NCBI RefSeq assembly: GCF_002022445.1
Contig: NZ_MUYE01000001.1
Coordinates: 1,247,501-1,311,500, forward strand
Direction: 5' to 3'
Length of the DNA: 64,000 bases
From: Bartonella sp. AR 15-3
GTDB lineage: Bacteria > Pseudomonadota > Alphaproteobacteria > Rhizobiales > Rhizobiaceae
A program made the translations under genes and the position numbers. Below the pieces are notes generated by a model that was given only the letters and a program-made list of their open reading frames with translations, ran no database searches and had not been told where the DNA came from. Every line of letters begins with the position of its first letter. Within the stretch, counting starts at the first letter, position 1. Below, piece after piece: positions 36,362 to 44,512 of this stretch.

Positions 36362-36487
36362 ATGAAAATTAAAAATTCGCTCAAAGCATTCAAAGAACGT
36401 CACCGCAATAATCGGTTAGTCCGCCGTAAAGGTCGCGTTTATATTTTGAACAAAACGAATCCACGTTTTAGAGCCCGTCAGGGATAA
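36362..36487 (+). CDS. rpmJ: 50S ribosomal protein L36
   Basis: 41 residues: [20 protein letters not shown] then [20 protein letters not shown]. This is the alphaproteobacterial long form of L36 lacking the zinc cysteines. Three ATG codons in a row (36356, 36359, 36362) could start it; I use the last. Its TAA shares a base with the ATG of the next gene (TAATG). Confidence 0.95.
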   Translation: MKIKNSLKAFKERHRNNRLVRRKGRVYILNKTNPRFRARQG

Positions 36488-37341
36488 TGAGTTTAAAAAA
36501 CAGATTTCAAGTTTCTGCTGTTTTTGTGTGGGCAGTGATTTGTTATATTCGTTTAAGGCTTGTCATTTTTTTAAAAGATGTTTTTTTCTTTTCAAGCTCT
36601 TTAAGACAGCAGAGCGTTTTTATTCTATTTTTCAGCAGTCTTTTTTTTCTTTCTCCCAGTTATGGACAAAGGCCTCCTTCTATACCGTTTGAAGAAACAC
36701 CTTCTCCACAATCTCTTTTGCCTCTAGAGGATCTCATTCCTGATTTTCCTTCGACACAGTCTGACAGTTCTGCCTCATCAAGCTCTCGCTCAGGTGCAAT
36801 TCTTCTTGACGATTATGCATTACAGCCTCACTCACATCAGTCTCTTGCGAGTGATCGTAAAGAGCAAGAGATTGTACGCCTTCTCAAAGAATTGAAATAC
36901 TGTTCTAATGCTAAGGAAGCGAAAAATCTCAGCCGTCAACTTCAGCGTTTATGGTCACGCTCGGGCAATGAAACTATTGACCTTTTGATGACCTGGGCAG
37001 AACAAAGCATTATAGCATTGGATTATGGAGCTGCTCTTGATAGGATTGATTCTGTGATTTCTCTTGCTCCGACCTATGCTGAGCCTTGGGTAAAACGGGC
37101 TTGGATTCATATTCAATTGAGTGATTTTAAGCTTGCGATGTTTGATTTATCCCATGCTCTCAGGCTTGAACCTCGGCATTACATAGCCTTTCTTGAGCTT
37201 GGCATTATTATGGAAGAAACGAATCGTCCACATCTTGCGATAAAAGCTTATGAAACAGCTCTCTCTTTTTATCCACAAATGCAATTTCTTCATCGGCATC
37301 TTGATTTTCTTGTATCGCAACAATTAGATCAAGAAGTTTAG
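36487..37341 (+). CDS. Exported tetratricopeptide repeat protein
   Basis: 284 residues. A hydrophobic stretch ending FFLSPSYGQ (about residue 61) looks like a signal peptide, suggesting either a long N-terminal lead or a later true start. A Ser/Pro-rich linker follows, and residues about 160-275 form TPR helices (ALDYGAALDRIDSVISLAPT, DFKLAMFDLSHALRLEPRH, HLAIKAYETALSFYP). A TPR protein next to rpmJ is usual in Rhizobiales. Probably an envelope scaffold; role unknown. Confidence 0.8.
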   Translation: MSLKNRFQVSAVFVWAVICYIRLRLVIFLKDVFFFSSSLRQQSVFILFFSSLFFLSPSYGQRPPSIPFEETPSPQSLLPLEDLIPDFPSTQSDSSASSSSRSGAILLDDYALQPHSHQSLASDRKEQEIVRLLKELKYCSNAKEAKNLSRQLQRLWSRSGNETIDLLMTWAEQSIIALDYGAALDRIDSVISLAPTYAEPWVKRAWIHIQLSDFKLAMFDLSHALRLEPRHYIAFLELGIIMEETNRPHLAIKAYETALSFYPQMQFLHRHLDFLVSQQLDQEV

Positions 37342-37402
37342 AAATTTATTATAAATAATTTTTTGTCTAGCCGAAAAGCTGAAACTATTCTATAATGCCC
37401 GA

Positions 37403-37541
37403 AGGTGTTCTGCGCTTCTTGATAGGAAATAACATATTCCTGAGGCCTTATTGATTTCCAAGGGAACTGTCCCTGAAAAAGCTCGTGGGCTTTTTCACAC
37501 GGTGCCCACCTAGTAGACTAGGCACTCGGAATCAACTTTTT
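37403..37541 (+). ncRNA. ssrS: 6S-like RNA upstream of fthC
   Basis: A TATAAT box at 37391-37396 precedes a structured stretch. Bases 37436-37448 (ATTCCTGAGGCCT) pair with 37520-37532 (AGGCACTCGGAAT) in a 12-bp helix with two bulges, enclosing GAACTGTCCCTGAAAAAGC, an AAAAAGC/GCTTTTT hairpin and CCTAGTAGACTAGG. A T-run follows (37536-37540). 6S RNA, which binds sigma-70 RNA polymerase, is commonly encoded just before the 5-formyl-THF cyclo-ligase gene, exactly this position. Exact ends are uncertain. Confidence 0.58.
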
Positions 37542-37631
37542 CCATCGGCTGTTGTGGTTCACCTTTTTGTATTTGTTTATGCTTTGGATATTGTTTGGTC
37601 TGATTATGCAATTATTGAGCCCCACTGATTA

Positions 37632-38242
37632 ATGATGACACACTTCTCCCAAAGCACTTCTTCCTCTTTATTGATTCGCAATTCTTTGCGCCACTGGGGT
37701 TTATCGCAAAGAGACCATTTATCATTACAGGACCGCCATATTTTTTCACATCGCGCCTGTTCCCATGCAGTAAATTATCTTGACAAGAAAGTGAGTGATT
37801 TTTCAGGGATTATTTTTGGTGGTTATTGGCCCATTCGTTCGGAGATTGACCCTCGTCCTTTGTTTGATTTTATCACATCACGAGGGGGCGCTTAGCTTTA
37901 CCAGCAGTTTGTGATTATACGACAATGGTTTTTCGCCGTTTTTCGCATGAAAGTGAATTAGAGCGGATGCATTTTGGCATTCTTTGCCCTGGCTCTAAAC
38001 AGGCTATTGTTTTGCCGCATTTTATTTTTGTTCCTCTTTCTGCTTTTGATCGTCAAGGTCATCGACTTGGATATGGAGCAGGCTACTATGACCGGATAGT
38101 TGAAGATTTTCACATGCAAGGTCACTCTGTACATTTACTTGGTTTTGGTTTTTCATGCCAAGAAGTTGAATTCATTCCTCCAAGAACAGATGATCTTCTT
38201 TTACAGGGTATTTTTACAGAAAAAGGTTTTCTTGCCCTCTAA
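37632..38242 (+). pseudogene. fthC: 5-formyltetrahydrofolate cyclo-ligase, split by frameshift
   Basis: The first frame (37632-37895) gives the N-terminal half (FGGYWPIRSEIDPRPLFDFI) and ends in TAG at 37893. The match continues one base out of frame with RLALPAVCDYTTMVFRRFSHE and the nucleotide-binding GHRLGYGAGYYDRIVE to 38242. Adding one G to the G5 tract at 37884-37888 restores a single 203-residue protein. The enzyme converts 5-formyl-THF to 5,10-methenyl-THF. Either a recent inactivation or a sequence error; see the finding on homopolymer shifts. Confidence 0.85.
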
Positions 38243-38245
38243 ATT

Positions 38246-39115
38246 ATGATTAAAACGCTTATGCGCTTTTTATTTTTAGGTGATATTGTTGGGCAAACGG
38301 GATGTAGAGCTGTATCCCAACTTCTTCCTTGTTTGATTGAACATTGGCACCTTGATTTTGTTGTTGTTAACGGTGAAAATGCCTCCAATGGTTTTGGTAT
38401 TACACAGACAGTTTATCAAGATCTTTTAGCTGTGGGAGTTGATGTTGTCACAACAGGCAATCATGCATTTAAATGTAAAGAAACTTTGAGCTATGCCCCT
38501 TATAACGATCGTTTTTTACGTCCAGCGAATTTTGTTAAGAACACTCCTGGGAAAGGTTCCGGTTTATGGACAGCGAAGAACGGCGCTCGTGTTCTTATTG
38601 CGAATGTGATGGGCACTGTTTTTATGCCCTGCACAGTTGATGATCCTTTTCACACTGCCGATAAGATTATCACTGCGTGTCCTTTGCGTGAACAAGCGGA
38701 CGCGATTATTTTTGACTTTCATGCGGAAGCGACGAGCGAGAAACAGTGTTTTGGCCACTTTCTTGATGGACGTGTTAGCGTTATTGTCGGCACCCATACA
38801 CATATCCCAACGGCCGATGCACAAATTTTAGAGGAAGGAAGCGCTTACTTATCAGATGCAGGAATGTGCGGTGATTATAACTCCTCTTTAGGAATGGATA
38901 AAGAAGAACCTCTCTACCGTTTTCTTTATAAGAAAAAATTTAAATCTTATGAACCTGCAAAAGGAGCAGCAACAGTTTGTGGTTTAGCAGTTGAGCTTTC
39001 TGACCGCACTGGCCTTGCTGAAAAAGTCTCAGCTGTCCGCATTGGCCCTCATTTAAAGCCTGAAACTCCAGATTTCTGGGATCCTTTGCCCCTTTCGGAT
39101 TCTGCTCCCTCGTAA
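38246..39115 (+). CDS. ymdB: YmdB-family metallophosphoesterase
   Basis: 289 residues. TIGR00282 family: FLFLGDIVGQTGCRA (metal Asp), VVNGENASNGFGIT, TGNHAFKCKE, DFHAEATSEKQCFG and GTHTHIPTADA, all with conserved metal ligands. Members hydrolyse 2',3'-cyclic nucleotides and affect RNA turnover in Bacillus. It starts 3 bases after fthC; an ATG at 38261 (MRFLFLGD) fits homologues better but neither has a clear ribosome site, so coupling to fthC is likely. Confidence 0.9.
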   Translation: MIKTLMRFLFLGDIVGQTGCRAVSQLLPCLIEHWHLDFVVVNGENASNGFGITQTVYQDLLAVGVDVVTTGNHAFKCKETLSYAPYNDRFLRPANFVKNTPGKGSGLWTAKNGARVLIANVMGTVFMPCTVDDPFHTADKIITACPLREQADAIIFDFHAEATSEKQCFGHFLDGRVSVIVGTHTHIPTADAQILEEGSAYLSDAGMCGDYNSSLGMDKEEPLYRFLYKKKFKSYEPAKGAATVCGLAVELSDRTGLAEKVSAVRIGPHLKPETPDFWDPLPLSDSAPS

Positions 39116-39141
39116 CCACCTTCTTCGGAGCCATTTCTCTC

Positions 39142-39475
39142 GAAGCCAGCCTCCCTCAGAGCCCTCCTGCGCGAAGCCAGCCTCCCTCAGAACCCTCCTG
39201 TACGAAGCCACTTCCTTCAGTGCCCTCCTGCGCGAAGCCAGCCTCCCTCAGTGCCCTCCTGTGCAAAGCCAGCCTCCCTCAGAACCCTCCTGTACGAAGC
39301 CACTTCCTTCAGTGCCCTCCTGCGCGAAGCCAGCCTCCCTCAGTGCCCTCCTGTGCAAAGCCAGCCTCCCTCAGAACCCTCCTGTACGAAGCCACTTCCT
39401 TCAGTGCCCTCCTGCGCGAAGCCAGCCTCCCTCAGTGCCCTCCTGTACGAAGCCAGCCTCCCTTGGATCTTGCCC
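39142..39475. repeat. 31-bp minisatellite (about 10.7 copies)
   Basis: The unit GAAGCCAGCCTCCCTCAG then TGCCCTCCTGCGC repeats every 31 bases; variants (TGTAC, TTCCTTCA) alternate so that a 4-unit, 124-bp block is itself repeated. GC-rich and C-rich compared with the surroundings. Because 31 is not a multiple of three, all three forward frames are open, but there is no ribosome site and no sign of a gene. Confidence 0.93.
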
Positions 39476-39837
39476 GCTCTTTGTAAATCTCTGTGTAAAA
39501 CGGACATCCCTTCGGAATTCCTGAATGTCTACCTCACTCTTGCCCAACCCTTTCTCTTTTTCCCCATTTATTCACTTTTTGCTTAAAATCATGAAAGAGC
39601 TTTGGTTTTAGAAACAACCTGCTGTTTTATTTCTCTTCAGCTTTTCCAAAGCATTGTCGACACAAGATTTCTCTTAATGAAACGCCAGCCCCCATATTCC
39701 ATTGTTGTTGGCACACTAGATGCCATTTATTTCCCATTTTGTCCCTTTAGAGCTTTTTTCTTTTAAGGAGCCTTTATGGTTCATTCTTTAGGAATCTCTC
39801 AGGATCTATTTTTAAGGATAAGTAGTGACGTATTTTC
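39476..39837. other. Intergenic region between minisatellite and murA end
   Basis: 362 bases, no gene or obvious terminator. The convergent ymdB and murA transcripts must end here or in the repeat. Confidence 0.4.
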
Positions 39838-41130
39838 TCAGCCTGTTACGCGTTGAATAGTTGCACCACATTGCGCTAACTTTTCCTCCAACCGTTCAAA
39901 GCCTCGATCGAGGTGATAGACGCGATTAACGACTGTTTTTCCCTGTGCAGCAAGTGCAGCAATAACAAGAGAGACGGAAGCACGCAAATCTGTTGCCATT
40001 ACTTGTGCACCTTGCAAATACTCTGTTCCACAGACAAGAGCTGTCTGTCCATTGAGCGTAATTTGTGCTCCCAAACGGATTAATTCCTGTACATGCATAA
40101 AACGATTTTCGAAAATTGTTTCGGTGATATGGGCATTGCCCTGTGCTCGTGTCATAAGAGCCATGAATTGTGCTTGTAAATCTGTCGGAAAAGCTGGAAA
40201 AGGACCTGTTTTGATATCCACTGGGATAATTTTCTGCTCTGGGCTTCGTCTTACATTAATCCCATCTGGTTTTATTTCGATTTGGAGACCTGTTTTTTTG
40301 AGACATTCGAGAACTTCGGTGAGATGATGAGGATTTGCATTTTTCAGAAAGACTTCTCCCCCGATCATTGCTACGGCCATGGCATAAGTTCCTGCTTCGA
40401 TTCGATCTGCAATCACTTGAATTTTTGCGCCATGAAGTTTTTCCACTCCGTGAATAGTAAGGGTTTGTGTTCCTTCTCCAGAGATGCGCGCTCCCATAGC
40501 TCTTAGTGCTTGAATAAGATTTGTAACTTCTGGTTCACAAGCAACATTATCAAGAATAGTTGTTCCTTTTGCCATGACGGATGCCATCAAGAGCACGTGT
40601 GTTCCCCCAACGGTTACTTTAGGGAATCGATATCGCCCTCCTTGAAGACCTTTTGGTGCTTTAGCATGAACATACCCCTGTTCGATAACAATTTGCGCGC
40701 CTAGACTTTTGAGACCTTCGAGAATAAAATCAACAGGCCTTGTTCCAATGGCGCATCCTCCAGGTAACGAAACATAAGCTTCTCGACATCGTGCGAGCAG
40801 CGGACCGATGACCCAAAAGCTTGCGCGCATTTTTGTCACCAATTCATAAGGAGCGTGTATTGTTGTTATTTTTCTTGCTGTAAAGTGAATTGTCCTTGAA
40901 TATTGGCTTTCTTGATGTGATTTTCGTCCCTCTACAGCATACCCAACCCCATGATGATTAAGAATTCTCAACAAGAGTTCAACATCAACGAGATGAGGAA
41001 TATTATTCAAAGTAAGTGCCTCTTCAGTGAGCAATGTTGCAACCATAAGAGGAAGTGCAGCATTTTTAGCTCCTGAAATAGAAATAACACCATTAAGAGG
41101 ATTTCCACCAATAATATGAATAGAATCCAT
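39838..41130 (-). CDS. murA: UDP-N-acetylglucosamine 1-carboxyvinyltransferase
   Basis: 430 residues. EPSP synthase fold with GGNPLNGVISISGAKNAALP at the N-terminus and the active-site loop LPGGCAIGTRPVD with Cys126, the fosfomycin target. C-terminal TDLRASVSLVIAALAAQG and NRVYHLDRGFERLEEKL are conserved. First committed step of peptidoglycan synthesis, transferring enolpyruvate to UDP-GlcNAc in the cytoplasm. A small basic gene lies 174 bases upstream on the same strand. Confidence 0.97.
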   Translation of the reverse strand: MDSIHIIGGNPLNGVISISGAKNAALPLMVATLLTEEALTLNNIPHLVDVELLLRILNHHGVGYAVEGRKSHQESQYSRTIHFTARKITTIHAPYELVTKMRASFWVIGPLLARCREAYVSLPGGCAIGTRPVDFILEGLKSLGAQIVIEQGYVHAKAPKGLQGGRYRFPKVTVGGTHVLLMASVMAKGTTILDNVACEPEVTNLIQALRAMGARISGEGTQTLTIHGVEKLHGAKIQVIADRIEAGTYAMAVAMIGGEVFLKNANPHHLTEVLECLKKTGLQIEIKPDGINVRRSPEQKIIPVDIKTGPFPAFPTDLQAQFMALMTRAQGNAHITETIFENRFMHVQELIRLGAQITLNGQTALVCGTEYLQGAQVMATDLRASVSLVIAALAAQGKTVVNRVYHLDRGFERLEEKLAQCGATIQRVTG

Positions 41131-41304
41131 AATGTTTGACCCTTTTTACCCACGCCCAGCATCTCCCTTTAAAAGGATCCTTTGCAAAGTTTCCTTTCGA
41201 AACAGGTGAATACCTTGAGACGTCTTTTTCTATGACTTTGAAACGAATCATTAAGAGATTTGGTTGCAAAAATGCCGTAAAAATACCTTAATCGGAAGTC
41301 TTTT

Positions 41305-41457
41305 TTAAGAATTATCCTGAAACCGCTTTCGATTTTGCTCTTTTCGACGTTTTAAATTAGCGCGCAACTGCTGAGCTAGCCTTTCTTGGCGTTGCTTTTT
41401 TTTCTCATCTTTGCATTTTTTATTATTGTCTTGTTTTTGTTGATCCATTTGTGTCAT
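41305..41457 (-). CDS. Small basic protein upstream of murA
   Basis: 50 residues, highly charged: MTQMDQQKQDNNKKCKDEKK then QRQERLAQQLRANLKRRKEQ. The segment LAQQLRANLKRRKEQNR resembles the short basic proteins (xLRENLKRRKxQ) commonly found next to murA in Alphaproteobacteria. ATG at 41457 or 41448. Probably binds nucleic acid or ribosome; no function established. Confidence 0.65.
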   Translation of the reverse strand: MTQMDQQKQDNNKKCKDEKKKQRQERLAQQLRANLKRRKEQNRKRFQDNS

Positions 41458-41700
41458 GACACACTTTTTTGAACAATTTCACCTTCTTGATAACTCGACG
41501 TACATTGAGCTCACACTCTTGTCTGCCTCTTTATCTTTTCTTTTATATCACCTTCTTTTTATAGCATCTTCTTTGTCATGACATAAGATAGACTGACTTG
41601 CAAGAATAGATCAATGCTCTCTTGCCTATTTTGTAACAATATGGCACAAGACGACACAAAGATTCAAAGTATTGTAATTTAAAGTATTGCAACTCAAAGT

Positions 41701-41775
41701 GCTGCGGTAGCTCAGTGGCAGAGCACTCCCTTGGTAAGGGAGAGGTCGAGAGTTCAATCCTCTCTCGCAGCACCA
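41701..41775 (+). tRNA. tRNA-Thr (GGT)
   Basis: Cloverleaf complete: acceptor GCTGCGG/TCGCAGC, D arm GCTCAGTGGCAGAGC, anticodon stem CTCCC/GGGAG with loop TTGGTAA (anticodon GGT), T arm with GTTCAATC. Encoded CCA at 41773-41775. It stands just outside the phage replication module. Confidence 0.96.
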
Positions 41776-41985
41776 TGTTTGCAAGAACACTTCTTTTTTC
41801 ATAGTGCTTTCTTTATTCACGCAGAAGTTCTTCTTTTTATTTTATGCATGCGGGCTCATTTCTTTTATTTTTTCTGCCTTTTTCCTCACGTTTGCACCTC
41901 ACGTCTTCCCTAAGATTTTCTCTGGAATTCATTGCTTTTGCTTTTCCAGCTCTTTTGATTTTGCAACACTCTTTTTCATTCTGCT

Positions 41986-42602
41986 TTACAAAGAGATTGT
42001 TTGAAGACGATGGACCATCACTGCCAAAGCCTCATTAAATCGGTTAATTTCTATTTCGAGCTTTCGAATATAAGCCTCATCGCGATAAGCACGTTTAATC
42101 AAAGGGGCATATCTGGCCAATAGAGCATTAAATCAATCCACTCGCGTTGTGCAATCCATAATCCTCCTTGACATTGTGCTTTATGTTCAAGAGGAAAATT
42201 CCTTTGCGTATAATAAGGGATTAAAATTTCAGGTTTTTTTGTTTTGATTTCCAACATCCCATTTTTCCCGATCAAACCATCTGGAGAAGCTCCTTTCAGA
42301 CGATCCTCTGCCAAAATGAAACCAACGCATTCAGGTTCTGTCTGTGTAAGAGTTCCATATAACTGACGTGCCTGTGGTTCTAATTCTATTCCGCGCCGCA
42401 TAGGCAAGGTTATTCCCTCTTCAACAGACTTTCCTGTTATTCTTTCCCCAGCAAGCCTCATCATTACAGAGGTATATTTTTGGGTTTTTTTTCCATCTTG
42501 TTTTTGTGCGAGAACCATCTCGAACAAAGAAGCAGTAATCAACCCATTACGTGCTTGACGCCATTCATCTGTTCCTTGAACACAATCAATAATGGTTGGC
42601 AT
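41986..42602 (-). pseudogene. YqaJ-like phage exonuclease, C-terminus shifted out of frame
   Basis: 167 residues in the main frame (42602-42099): TDEWRQARNGLITAS (active-site entry), MRRGIELEPQARQLY, GASPDGLIG and LEIKTKKPE with the catalytic Asp, Glu and Lys of the lambda-exonuclease/YqaJ fold. The frame stops after YWPDMPL, but the next frame continues with LIKRAYRDEAYIRKLEIEIN and RFNEAL to 41986, the normal family C-terminus. One missing base at the G4 tract 42104-42107 explains the break. The catalytic core is complete, so even the short form might act. Degrades one DNA strand in phage recombination. Confidence 0.85.
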
Positions 42603-42840
42603 TTTAAATATTCTCCCTTTTTATGACTCTTGTCTTTCTTTGAAGATCTTGCTTTTGTACACTCAGCTTCACATATTAACCTCTCCAACAAAGGCTAAAC
42701 TCCAGCCCTTCACCCAACCACAAGCACAGTTGGACGCATACAGCGAACAAGCATTCACTTTTTCTTTTTGCTTACAGTTTTTTATTTGCTGGAATTAATT
42801 TTGTAGGATCATGAAAATAAAGAAATGAGGAAACATAGCC
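42603..42840. other. Short gap in replication module
   Basis: 238 bases between the exonuclease gene and the next leftward gene; no gene seen. Confidence 0.4.
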
Positions 42841-43032
42841 CTATCTTTGTGCGATATAAAAATCATAACGCTGATGCTGAAGCGCCAATTTCTGTGCTAC
42901 AGCCTCTGCTTCATATTGTGAAGTAAAACAACAGGCATTTTTCTGCTGTGGTTCCAATTTGATGATATTTTCTGCGCTTTCAACATAATAGAGTGGCAAC
43001 CCATAAGAAAGTGTTTTGAGATAACTTTTCAT
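42841..43032 (-). CDS. Small hypothetical protein of the replication module
   Basis: 63 residues (MKSYLKTLSYGLPLYYVESA, later CCFTSQYEAEAVAQKLALQH). No family recognised. Start chosen at 43032 because GAGGGGG lies 6 bases upstream and it removes an overlap with the preceding gene. Co-transcribed with the acidic gene upstream and the YqaJ gene downstream. Confidence 0.6.
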   Translation of the reverse strand: MKSYLKTLSYGLPLYYVESAENIIKLEPQQKNACCFTSQYEAEAVAQKLALQHQRYDFYIAQR

Positions 43033-43042
43033 TATTTCCCCC

Positions 43043-43429
43043 TCAATATCCATTCAACACATCAGACCAGCGCAAACGATGCTGTTTTTCATAAGACCCA
43101 TAGAGATTGTCTTCGTATTCTTGAGCAATTTTTTGATCTAAATAAGTATGATAAGCATCGCTATTAAAAATGAGAGGAGACACTTGTTCATCCTGATTAT
43201 AGTCGTCACCCATCTTCATATCCATATATAATTCGGCGATTTGTTCGCTTACATCATCGGCATGCAATGATCTTAAATCGAGCCGTAAAAGTCGGATCAC
43301 ATCATCATATTTATCGATCAGCTCCAGTACTTCTTCTTGTTCAAGAGGGCCATCATAAGCATCACTGATTTCATCTTCACAAAGAATGACAAGAACTTCA
43401 TCCTCTTTAACGAATGGAATATTTTTCAT
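43043..43429 (-). CDS. Acidic hypothetical protein of the replication module
   Basis: 128 residues, strongly acidic (EDEVLVILCEDEISDAYDGP, EQEEVLELIDKYDDVIRLLR). Such acidic early phage proteins often mimic DNA or inhibit host enzymes, but no family is recognised. It is the first gene of the leftward operon; two operator-like palindromes lie 72-120 bases upstream. Ribosome site GGGAGAAA just before ATG. Confidence 0.65.
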   Translation of the reverse strand: MKNIPFVKEDEVLVILCEDEISDAYDGPLEQEEVLELIDKYDDVIRLLRLDLRSLHADDVSEQIAELYMDMKMGDDYNQDEQVSPLIFNSDAYHTYLDQKIAQEYEDNLYGSYEKQHRLRWSDVLNGY

Positions 43430-43500
43430 GAATATTTCTCCCTTAGGTAGTTGATAAAGCTAACCTCTGTCTTGACATGATCAAATATAGCGTTAGTCTT

Positions 43501-43549
43501 ATATCCTCTATGGAAGATATGTCAATTATTTTATCTCTAATAAAAGATA
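43501..43549. promoter_or_regulatory. Two operator-like palindromes upstream of the leftward operon
   Basis: TATCCTCTATGGAAGATA at 43502-43519 and the weaker TATCTCTAATAAAAGATA at 43532-43549. The first matches the reverse complement of a palindrome at 44113-44130 in 16 of 18 positions. Probable binding sites of the XRE repressor encoded between them. Confidence 0.6.
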
Positions 43550-43674
43550 TATTATGACTTTTGATAATGCTCAAATGAAAACAAGAACGAAAATTATTGC
43601 TCTCTTGTTCCCATCTTGCTCTGCATTGTCTCTGATTATTTTGAAGCCATATTTCAACAGACGGGGGAGCTGAA

Positions 43675-43824
43675 ATGAGTGATTTTAAACTACTACAATC
43701 TTGGAAAAAACTTGACCCAAAAACACAACAGGCTATTTTGTTTTGTCTCCGTCAGGTGATCGACGCAAAAGGGTCAAAATGGCCTTCCGCTCCTCAGGAG
43801 AAACCTGCAAAACAAGATCTATAA
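43675..43824 (+). CDS. Possible 49-residue protein antisense to the repressor end
   Basis: ATG after a good ribosome site (GGGGAG, 6 bases) gives MSDFKLLQSWKKLDPKTQQA, ILFCLRQVIDAKGSKWPSAP and a Lys/Gln-rich end. It overlaps the 3' end of the repressor gene on the other strand by 92 bases. The first half is amphipathic and plausible as a protein; the second half lies over the repressor coding sequence, so it may be chance. Confidence 0.35.
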   Translation: MSDFKLLQSWKKLDPKTQQAILFCLRQVIDAKGSKWPSAPQEKPAKQDL

Positions 43825-44053
43825 ATTCTTGGTCTTCAGGCATTGCCCCTTGACCGTAGAGAATATAACTCATACTTACATTAATTGCGTGACAAACACG
43901 ATAGAGAGATTCAATCGTTGGCTCTTTTCCTTCAGAAAGAATTGAATGTAAATACCCAGCTCCTTTTCCTGCAGCGATTGAGATAGACCGTTTTGACCGT
44001 CCACTTTTTTGAAGTGCTTCCTGCAATCTTTGACGCCAACCATCAATATTCAT
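43733..44053 (-). CDS. XRE-family phage-type repressor
   Basis: 106 residues: helix-turn-helix in the first 65 (LQKSGRSKRSISIAAGKGAG, LHSILSEGKEPTIESLYRVC) and a short C-terminal helix region (VSPEERKAILTLLRR). It lacks a LexA/CI-type peptidase domain, so release from DNA must be by another signal. Matching palindromes flank it at 43502-43519 and 44113-44130, next to the promoters of the leftward and rightward operons, as in a lambda-like switch. Confidence 0.85.
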   Translation of the reverse strand: MNIDGWRQRLQEALQKSGRSKRSISIAAGKGAGYLHSILSEGKEPTIESLYRVCHAINVSMSYILYGQGAMPEDQEFIDLVLQVSPEERKAILTLLRRSPDGDKTK

Positions 44054-44110
44054 AGCCTCACCCTATAGCCTGTCTTAAAAAAAAATCTGTTTGTAATAAA
44101 ATTGACTTGC

Positions 44111-44132
44111 TTTATCTTCTAAAGAGGATAAA
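44111..44132. promoter_or_regulatory. Operator-like palindrome between repressor and DUF1376 gene
   Basis: TATCTTCTAAAGAGGATA at 44113-44130, extended by TT/AA on each side; one mismatched pair. Nearly the same as the 43502-43519 palindrome read on the other strand. Confidence 0.6.
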
Positions 44133-44512
44133 ATTAACAAAAATTTCCACTTCTTGGAGGATTCATCATTTTTTTATCCAAAAACAATGCAGCACACCAG
44201 AGTGAGAGAATTAAACAGTCATTTCTCAGAAAAACGCATATTGTTATTTTCCCTCTTAAATTTTCATCCTTTATACAACCTCAAATTGCAAAATTGCAAC
44301 TCTCTAAATCCTGCACAATTGATGAGTCAATTTTAAGGAAATACACAAAAAAATGATCCTCTACCAGAACAAAGCAAAACGAAATAAAAACCAAACAGAA
44401 ACACTTTACAAAATAATAAATTTTACCACCGTCCTTTTGGAAAAACATAAAAATATATTTTTTGCTTTTTAGCGCTTCATATCAAACTGAAAAGAAGAAA
44501 GTTTATTGCATC
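44133..44512. other. AT-rich region before the rightward replication genes
   Basis: 380 bases, very AT-rich, no gene. As the start of the replication operon and close to repressor sites it is a candidate for promoter and possibly for the run-off replication origin, but I see no iterons. Confidence 0.35.

Noticed and set aside
39142-39475. Possible CRISPR array
   Set aside because: Units are contiguous with no unique spacers, units vary internally, and no cas genes are near. The 13-bp and 92-bp arrays fail for the same reason.
39220-39586. Overlapping open frames of 87-111 codons in all three forward frames
   Set aside because: They are produced by the 31-bp minisatellite, whose period is not a multiple of three; no ribosome site and composition unlike real genes here.
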